A stretch of DNA of 64,000 bases from Heliocidaris erythrogramma (taxonomy: Eukaryota > Echinodermata > Echinoidea > Camarodonta > Echinometridae). The translations under genes were made by a program, and so were the position numbers. Shown here one piece after another: positions 1 to 9,300 of this stretch. The stretch lies in NCBI GenBank assembly GCA_025617745.1, contig CM046853.1:56753233-56817232 (forward strand), given 5' to 3'. Each line of letters starts with the position of its first letter. Positions within the stretch are counted from its first letter, which is position 1. The notes under the pieces were generated by a model. That model saw only the letters and a program-made list of their open reading frames with translations, was not told the origin of the DNA and ran no database searches.

Positions 1-20
1 TAAGACCGTGAATAATATTA

Positions 21-157
21 GTTACACCCTGCTTGTTCACGGAATACGGGAAATATCTACGTTCTGGTTCCATATTCCATAAGGGCGGAGGCCGAATGGA
101 ATATGGAACCAGAACGTAGATATTTCCCGTATTCCGTGAGAACAAGCAGGGTGCAAC
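21..157. repeat. Foldback (hairpin) repeat
   Basis: The two halves are near-perfect reverse complements: the left arm (about 21-78) runs from GTTACACCCTGCTTG to ATATTCCAT and the right arm (about 97-157) mirrors it, with an 18-20 base loop. One arm carries a one- or two-base difference near TTCACGG/CGTGAGAA. Arms this clean suggest a young foldback element or MITE. No coding capacity. It lies in what should be the last intron of the DCST1-like gene. Confidence 0.85.
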
Positions 158-159
158 GG

Positions 160-340
160 TTTTATCCCTTAAAGTGTACACATATAATTTATTGGTCAAG
201 AATACGGAATTATCTCTCAGACAAACTGACCAATCAGATTACAGAATTCATGAAAAAAGAGCCCACTGAGAGATAATACAAAAGAACAAAGTTATTCTGA
301 GAATGAAATTAGATTCTTGTTATTGCCACTTGCGTCATGT
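160..340. other. Non-coding, presumed last DCST1-like intron
   Basis: AT-rich. Short inverted match between ATTATCTCTCAG (about 211) and CTGAGAGATAAT (about 266). No exon recognised. Confidence 0.4.
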
Positions 341-3300
341 TTATTGATGTATTATGCAATAGAGTGAATAGACCAATCTCAGACGTGCCAAAGTTGCTAT
401 CACGACTGAGACGGTATACCTAGCTGCTAATTTGCTCCTGAATCCAATATCCTCTTGGGTCTCATCAGGTCCATACTTCTGGAACTTCATCCTGAGTGCT
501 TCAACCAAACCACCTCGCTTCTTCATGATGTGATTGTAGAGCCAGACAATACGATACTTCTGCCGTTCAGGATAATAGTAAGCCGCCGCGACATGACGGA
601 GTCTTCGTCCGTAAGACTCGGTCAGCACCAGTATCAAACACAGACCAAAAACTCCTCCTTGAGTGATTTATAAGAACATCCACAAAAGTATGAAATTAAT
701 TTTCGTCAAAGAAAAGAGGTGTCTTAGATAATCTGCATATATCGGCCAAGGGGTAACGCACATGATTTATGTATTAATGCGATAAGAGGACTTGGGTCCG
801 GAAATCAACAACTGTTACACATGAATTTATTTTATGCTGGCCATTTGAAGCTGACTGACAGAAAAAAGGACAATAATCACCTACAGGCGAAAAGAAAGCT
901 CATCGGAATAATTTCTAAAAGAAATTCCAAGAAAAAAAGGCAAGGAATGCAAGACAATGACCTCAGGGTAAAATATTTGCTGACGGACACCCTGACCCAG
1001 TAGTGACGCCCCTGATACATGTAGGGGACATCCTAGTAGACCGTACCGACAGCCCACGAGACCGGGTCTCGTGAACCCTCAGAAAGCCCGCGAGACCGTC
1101 ATGTCGGTCTCGTAGGCTGTAGTCACATTGTAGTTGCACTATTAAGAATACATTCCATCTACGCCGGGTATTGAACAAGATTGAGGGAATCGAAAGCCTT
1201 GTGATTTACCTATTTGATAGTAGGAGAAGATATCTGGAGGATTGGCTACGGGTAGACACTTGGTGGTATCTATGGTGATGTTAGCATGGGATGAAGGGTC
1301 CAGGGCCTTTACTAAGGCTTTGTAGACATCAGCGAGTAACCCATCACCTTGCACAATCAGATGAATCGTCCCGGGCACTACGAAAAGACGATAATCATCT
1401 TAGTGTTAGGCCTCTACTTCTTGCTGCTACAAACCATTAGTGAAGCAAGCCATTGATGACATTGATGATAGATTGGTAATTTGAAAATTCCGGAATTTCG
1501 CAGGGCCCTTCCCATACACTGGACTCTCTTGGTGGTGGTGGGGAGGAGGGGGGTCCTAACCCCTAACCCCCATATAAAAAAAAGAATGAAACGTAAACGA
1601 ATTTGTCTTCCGATAATATGATTTTAGGAATCCCGCCGGTCCATCCAAGGCCCCAAGGCTCGGAATATTTTCCCCTGAATACAACAATGTTTAAAGTCCT
1701 AATAAAGAAAGATTATTTTCTATGTTTAGTAATCCAATAGGAAGGGGTCCCCCGAGCTGCCTGTGTCTCTCTGGAACAACTACCCCGGACATTTACGTTC
1801 TAGACAACAATCCTGTGGATTATTTTACCTATTAATTGGGTAGTTTTCCTAGGTGGTGTCTGTTTCGGGTACCGTAATGTCACCAGTCGTGGCGCACCCT
1901 TGTAATAAAGCTTCATTGCTGCAACGCCCTACGTCAACTTACTGCCCTAGTCTCTCCGGAGCGCAAGCAATGAACGAATGCGATTGGCTAGCAGTTATTT
2001 TACCAAATTAAATAAGGAACAACTACTGTGCGGCGTTTCGCTGGCTGCCGATCGCGCAAAGAATGACGGCTGGAAAAAAATTCGTTTCCAAAAAGAATTA
2101 TCCACGGGGCTTTTTTTATGTTCTGCTATTTTTTTTGTAAAAAAAGAACTTCCTCTTTAGCAGACTGGAAAAAAAAAATGTTCCATATTTCTGTTTTCAA
2201 TGTTACAGAGCTTAAGTTCCATGGATGTTGGCCAGACAATTTTTTTCATGAAAAATAGTTTGGAAACAAATTATCTTTGTTCAAAGTTGGCTGTCTCGTC
2301 GAGATGCTATATGATCCAGTCTTGACAACACACAAATCATGACGTAGGCAGCCCGACAAGCGCATTACACAGTGCGCATGCACATCCCGCAAAGGCAATG
2401 CCATGTATAGCCAGACAGCTTCATGCGTATGGTTTAGTAACGCACCGTGTACTGAGTGAATATTTTTACAACAGAGTGATTTATCTTAGGTTAAACCTTC
2501 CTTCGCCATATCATTAGGGGTGCAGCACCACTGGTGCACAGTGCGGCGACACTGGGAGCAGCAGAAGCCCGGCAGAAGCGCCTCAGTGGCGTTCGCGCCG
2601 TGGAAGCAAGATGCAATGTTTCAGATGGATTTTATTCACAAGCACTTTCGGCATCGAATGGTTGGTGATTCCTCAACAAATTTGGTATTTTTCTGAAAAT
2701 TATGAATCCAAAACTGTCAAACCAGTCCAAGACTGGTGACACTACGGTACTGGTTGTCAGTGGGAAGTGTATACGGCTACAGATGTATTTTCTGGTAACA
2801 TGTTAGGAAAAAATGGCAAATACTCATTGTTATTTTATGCATAGCTTTCTACAGGAAGAAAATACTTCAATTGTGATATTACAATCAAATAACAAATATC
2901 GTTACTCTGACAGAAAAGAAGAGAGACGATAATTACATCCTTGCTTGACACTCATCTCGACTTTCTTGCGGACCACGCTGAGGAAAGAGAAAGCTGATAT
3001 ATCTGAAAATATGAGCATGAGAGCATAGCCTGCTTGGTAGAACCACATCGCTAATCCAATGATCATCTTCCTACGTTCACTTTTGGCTAGGCGGAGTGCA
3101 ACTGTGAATCAAGAGAAAAAAAATCATTTTATTCTGCTGATTTTTTCAAAGGCTGCAAACATGGAAAACTGACAACACATTTTGACGGCAATTGGCTGTA
3201 ATCGTCGATTACAATGCATTTAAACTGGGGTCGAGCTAAAAGGGTTATATTATGAGAATATCTTTTGATTCACTAACAGACTTTTAGTGAGTGGCCCTCT

Positions 3301-6300
3301 GACATGTCATCAATCATGTCAGCAAGAATTATAATATATCGTGGTATTTTTTAGCCCTTCTTACCCAGTCTGTTTTTTTTTAAATGGTGAAAGTTATGCA
3401 ACGAATAATAATTTGAAATACTGCAATGGGGACTGCCAAATCTAGTCAAGCAACAGTCCACTAATAATTTTATTACTGGTAATGTCTTTTGCGGTTATAG
3501 ATAATGCTGTTATGTAGTAAATGTTCTTTCAGATCGCTATGTCACTGTAGAAAGTCTGTCTATTTATCTATTTTAGTGTTTTAACTTTACGAAATCACGT
3601 AGATGTACGGTACAGACAAAATAATGATTATGAAATGAGGGATTAAGTTTAAGAGATGTTACAAATATAAATTTCTTACATGGCCTGACATAGTAGCGCG
3701 TCTCACGATCGCTGAGTGGAAATAAAGTGAATTTGTTCCTCGCACGTCTTTTCTCCTCCAACCGTACAAACTGATCGGTGATGTACACATTGTCAAACTT
3801 ATCCTTTGTCAAATATTTCGTTCTGTACTTCATGGCCCTGAAATTTAAAAAAAAAATTATTCAAAAGAGCCCAGAAAATGAATGAATCATCTATCCCCTT
3901 TTTAATAGAACGAAGCCTATAACTCATCGCTGTGGTGGTCTATGGCAAGAGATGAATATGGATTGAGGTTATGTCAGAAAAGAGTGGAACCAGTTTTATT
4001 TTAATTTCAGATCGCTGGCTCTACTGAGTGTTCCTACACTCCTGAAAATACTGCAGCCCCCCCCCCCCCCCTCAACTCCACCAACAATTTCGACATTACG
4101 AACATTTTAGCAAACGTCTTCTAATATTTGGGGAGCGAGGTGGTCAATTTGTATTTTCGTTGTATCTTATTTAGTATTTTTTAATGAAAATTAACATTTT
4201 CACTACAACAAAGTTTCTCAGTAAATTTGATATTAGGGCAAACGGCGTCAGCCCCAAGCGATATTGTACCCGCACGCATAAGCCATCGCAGTTTAGATTT
4301 AAGTAAATGTTATGCCAGTGGATAATAGAAACATTCCATTTATACGTGTTTAATGGTTAACTCACTTGAAAAACAGGAATACGACAGTGAACGATAGAGC
4401 GTAGTTGACCCAATAGAGAACCATTCTGATGTTGGATGTCCTCCCTCCAATCTCCTCGATGATGGCTTTCTTGATTTCATCAGGCGTCTTCGAGAAATTC
4501 CGGTTGAGAGAGAACTCGTGAGTGAACTCGAAATCGACATTGAACTGCTTTTCTAACTCGTCCACGGCGACATCGAAGGCTGGATTAAAAAGACAAATGT
4601 TTAATAGCGGTCATGGATATTACTGCATTCTGGAACAGGCGTGGCAATAATATTTTTAGGGGTGGTGAACATATTTCACCCCCCCCCCAAAAAAAAAAGT
4701 GGGGCCCTTAAGCGTCAATATAAGCATATTTATATGAGGCAAATTTGGCTGAGGGCTGCAGCCCTTTTCCCCATAAGAATTTTGAATTAGCAATATCTGA
4801 GCAATCGTCACCTCATATTCGAAAAGCGGAGTGATCTTACAAGTTTTTTCCCCGTAATTTAATATATTTTTTTGACGAATCTATATTTTAACTGTAAAAG
4901 TACCAACTATTTTGCTCGCTCACTTCGGTAAAGTTATAGAAACGGTAAAGTTGATATTTGGGCAACACTCGTCAGCCTTCCTGGCGAAATTTGGCCGTAC
5001 GTATATAATTAGTTGAATTAAAAGAGAAAAGAAATGTTTAGATCGTTTTTATTTACCTGCTGTTGCCTTGGTTATAATCAAGTTGATTAACATCGGCAGG
5101 TAACAGAGAAGCTTGCCCACTAGAAAAAAAGGGGTGCATAAACAACTGTTAGGAAGAAAAACTGACCGAGGGGACTGCACAATTCTTTTTAAAAATATTA
5201 ATAATATAAATTTGTATTATTTCTGAAAAGAACGTTAGGAATAAGTTTGTCATCAAGTTGTCATATTTTGCTCATTTATCTATATTTTGCTCATTTATCT
5301 ATCATCCCCCAAGAATCCTACAGAAGAAGAATTAAAAATTAAAATTAATTGATGAATCATACTGGCACACATGTATTCATATCCACCCTCCTGAGGTAGC
5401 TGAGACCAAACAGAGTGAGTCCATTATTCCTTCTTTTTGGCGGTCCGATAAGTGTATATAATTATGAGCATTTGTCGCTTCTTATGATAATTATCGGTAC
5501 ATATATTGCATGAGCCCCCCCCCCCCCCCCCCCCCCTCCCCCTTCATTCCCAACGTAGCGAAACTGAATACAGTTAACCATGGTTACTGCATAACGCCAC
5601 GCGCAATATAATTTTTTTTTTTTTTTTTTTTTAAGGATATTGCTGATTTCAACGGCTATTTTCAGACTTACTTGCAGCGAGCTCGCAAAGTTTGCTCGTC
5701 AGATTGACAATGTTACAGACGAAGCTCCATCCCTTGGCCCTGCAATTCTTAGCCGCCGCCTCGAACTTGTCGTAACATATGTCCCTTGGTCTACCCATCC
5801 TCTCATTACACCGGTCCACCATGGTATCCATCCAGTCGAAGAAAGCTTGGATCGCATCACCTAGACCAATGGTGATGATTCAAATATTTATTCGAGACCA
5901 ACTCCAGTGTTTAACACTCCTCAAGATTATTTACAATTACGATGATACAGAAATGTCATTATTACAAAGTTCATTATGGAATATTATTTTGTCGTTGTTA
6001 CTGAGAGAATGATCCATATAAGATAGTGTTAGAGGGCCTACTAAAAAGAATTTTTTGCGAGCGAGCAAAGCGAACGAGGAAATTTTTCTTAACTTTTCGT
6101 AGAGAAAATGTACAGAAGTTACATACAGAAATTACATGATTATCTGGGAACCTCGCTGCCCAAGTATGTGGATATTCTTTCTCCTCGCTGCCCGAATTAT
6201 GATGAAGTGGTGGTTGCCCGAATATCGGAACTTTGAAAATACTCGGGGGAAGGGGGCTGCAGCCTATATTGCCGAAGGGGGACGCCTTTTGCCCGAATAT

Positions 6301-9300
6301 CAAATTTTCAATTCCTAAAGTTTTGCAAGCGAGCGACCAAAATATTTTTTTTACTTTTCCTATAGAAAATGTACAGAAGTTACATACAGGATTTACATAA
6401 TTATCTGGGGAACCTCGCTGCCCAAATATGTGGATAATCCGGTACCTCACTTCGCTGCCCGAATATCGGAACTTTGAAATTCCTCGGGGGGGGGGGGGGG
6501 GGGGGGGGGCTGCAGCCTATTGCCAAAGGGGGACATCTTTTGCCCGAATATTAACCCATGCATAGACTACGGGAACCGGGTGGTTCTTGTATTAAGCCTA
6601 TGTAAAGAATTGGCCAGTTTTCCTTCTTTTTAGTTCCTTCCCTTCCCTTTCCTTCTTTTCTTTCTGTCTTTGTTTTCCTTTCCTTTCCCTTTCCGTTTTC
6701 TTTTTCTTTTTTCTTTTCTTTTTTTTTCTTCTCCTTTCTCCTTTTCTCCTTTCCCTTCCCTCTTCCCTCTTCCTTCCCCCTCCTTTTTTTGCCCCCTCCT
6801 TTTTTTGCCAGCCTATTGCCAAAGGGGGACATCTTTTGCCCGAATATTAACCCATGCATAGACTACGGGAACCGGGTGGTTCTTGTATTAAGCCTATGTA
6901 AAGAATTGGCCAGTTTTCCTTCTTTTTCGTTCCTTCCCTTCCCTTTCCTTCTTTTCTTTCTGTCTTTGTTTTCCTTTCCTTTCCCTTTCCGTTTTCTTTT
7001 TTCTTTTCTTTTTTTTCTTCTCCTTTCTCCTTTTCTCCTTTCCCTTCCCTCTTCCCTCTTCCTTCCCCCTCCTTTTTTTGCCGACAGAGGTGGCATACAC
7101 CCCACCCCCTTTAGCGACGCCCCAGGGTATAAGACAGCAGGCAGAAAACGAAAATGCTGGGAGGACAAAGGGGAAAGAGATGGGCAAAAATTGGACATCA
7201 AGAATACCAAAGAGAATATGGTTCTCTCAAAACTCCGTAATGGTTGAACATCACCGTTATACAATTATGGTTTATGAATAAATACCACATAAAATCATTT
7301 CAAATGATCCATAAAAAACACATTATATTCTCGGTCTAAGTCATTTTTAGATAAATTTACCGTAGTCAGAAAACAATTTCGATTGAAACAATTTAATTAT
7401 GTATTTCAACTAGACTTACCAATTGCTTTGACAGCATCTACGAGTGCTATGAAGGCATCATGGGCATTACTAACTATCTTCTTCACTGTTTCAATCATTT
7501 GCTTCACATCGTCCACAATACCTATCAAAGAGTCCGATAAAGAGACACAGAAAGAGAGAGAGAGAGAGAGTACATAAACAGAGAGACAGTCGGAGAAAGG
7601 AGAGAGACAATGATACATAGAGAAAGAGGGAGAAAAAGAGAAGGAAACAGAGAGAGAAATTTTTTTTAGCATCAATAGTGTGTTTACTATGATATTTTTT
7701 TTTTTAAAGCAAGAAAGGAAAAAAACTGCCTTCGAATCAATTCTAAGCGGTTTATTTATCAACATGTATATACCAATTTAACTGTTTCTTCGCAGCCAAA
7801 CTCATGGTTTCGTAAATTCAAAAATTAAGTTTCAAGTTTTTAAATTTTTCTCTCACTCTTACTTCCTTGCTTATGTTTTCTGAAAATTTCGGGAAAAGTC
7901 GGACTGCTCAGAACTCCAAGAAAGGCTTTACAATCGCCGCGCTTCAAACCGTGATGTTCAAGATGAAAGAGAAGAAAGAATGGAAAGTAACTTATACCCC
8001 GTACCCCCCCCCCCCCCCCCCCCCCTTCTCCCTATATTTACCAGAAAGTGGGGCGGTGACAATTTGAAAGATGGTCGATGATTGGTTCTTGGCCAAGGCG
8101 CTACCGCAGGCCTGGGCCTGGCTGGCCGCGTCCAAATTATACGTGAGGTTTGCCAGAGGTCCACCCAGTAGAAGGATGTATCCGTATGCCAACAAGATCA
8201 CACGTCCTTTGCCTTTATCGCAACAAAACCATTTGGAATGGAAACTTATTCGTGTTGGTAACAGTATGTAACTTTTACGTTCGAGATTTCAGCAGTGAAT
8301 TTTTCTGCCACGCTTGAAACTTCAAACTGCCATCGTCCATGTAACATAATAATAACAATAATAATATAATCCGCTTTTATATAGCGCCTAATGCATCGGC
8401 GATGTCTCTAGGCGCTTTACAGATGTAAACATGTAATTTAAATACCGGACATCAAAACACTATCAAAACACGCTATTAAAAAAAAATCCGTAATGAGTTT
8501 ATTCACCTCCCTGGTTTTTGTTGCAATTGTGTGGTTGAATATAGTGGTAGCATTTATGTTTATCGAGATTGACAAGAGAGGCACCGTATAAATAATTAAA
8601 TTTCCACTTAAATGAAAAGGGGCAAAGAATAATATCCTAATGATATCTCATTATAATTTAACACTTAAAAAAAAAAGACAATTGTCATTTGTTACACACA
8701 TTTTGTTTATTGGATTTCATGAAATAATCTTTGAAGTGATGTGAACACCCACTTACCTGTAAAGAACTGTGGGATCATTAGCATAACTATGCACCGCACA
8801 CGGGAAGAAAATGCTAATCCAAAACAGAATATAAAACCTAGTATGGACGTGGTGGTTACGGCTCTCTTCCAATCATAACCGATGATGAAGATGAAGATGA
8901 AGTAGAACACGAAAGCGAGGATGCAGCCCGAGAGGAAACCGACAATGTTCTTGCCTAGAGTGTTGGGGTAAGAACCGGGCACACAGCACCACTTCCAACA
9001 ACACTACAATGAACAGGTTTCAAAGTGGGATATGAAGCGTGTATCAAACTTATCTGATTAATGCTTTGAATTCCTATTTGTTTCATATTTTTTATATAGC
9101 TGTTTCTTTAAAGTACTTAATGCTAAATTTAAGCGAATTTTAATAATGTCAGTCTTCTATTTCGCCTCAACGCAGTTACTATAGCACAGCTACTACATAA
9201 CAAGGATGGTATGGTGGATGGGGCGATCGATCGCCCCCTCCTATGATTTGCCCAAACATATCCCGGCTGAACTAAAATTTGGAATATCACTACTCAGCAC

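Noticed and set aside
6551-7264. Long Lys/Arg/Glu or Phe/Ser/Pro ORFs on both strands
   Set aside because: They are translations of the duplicated polypyrimidine tracts.
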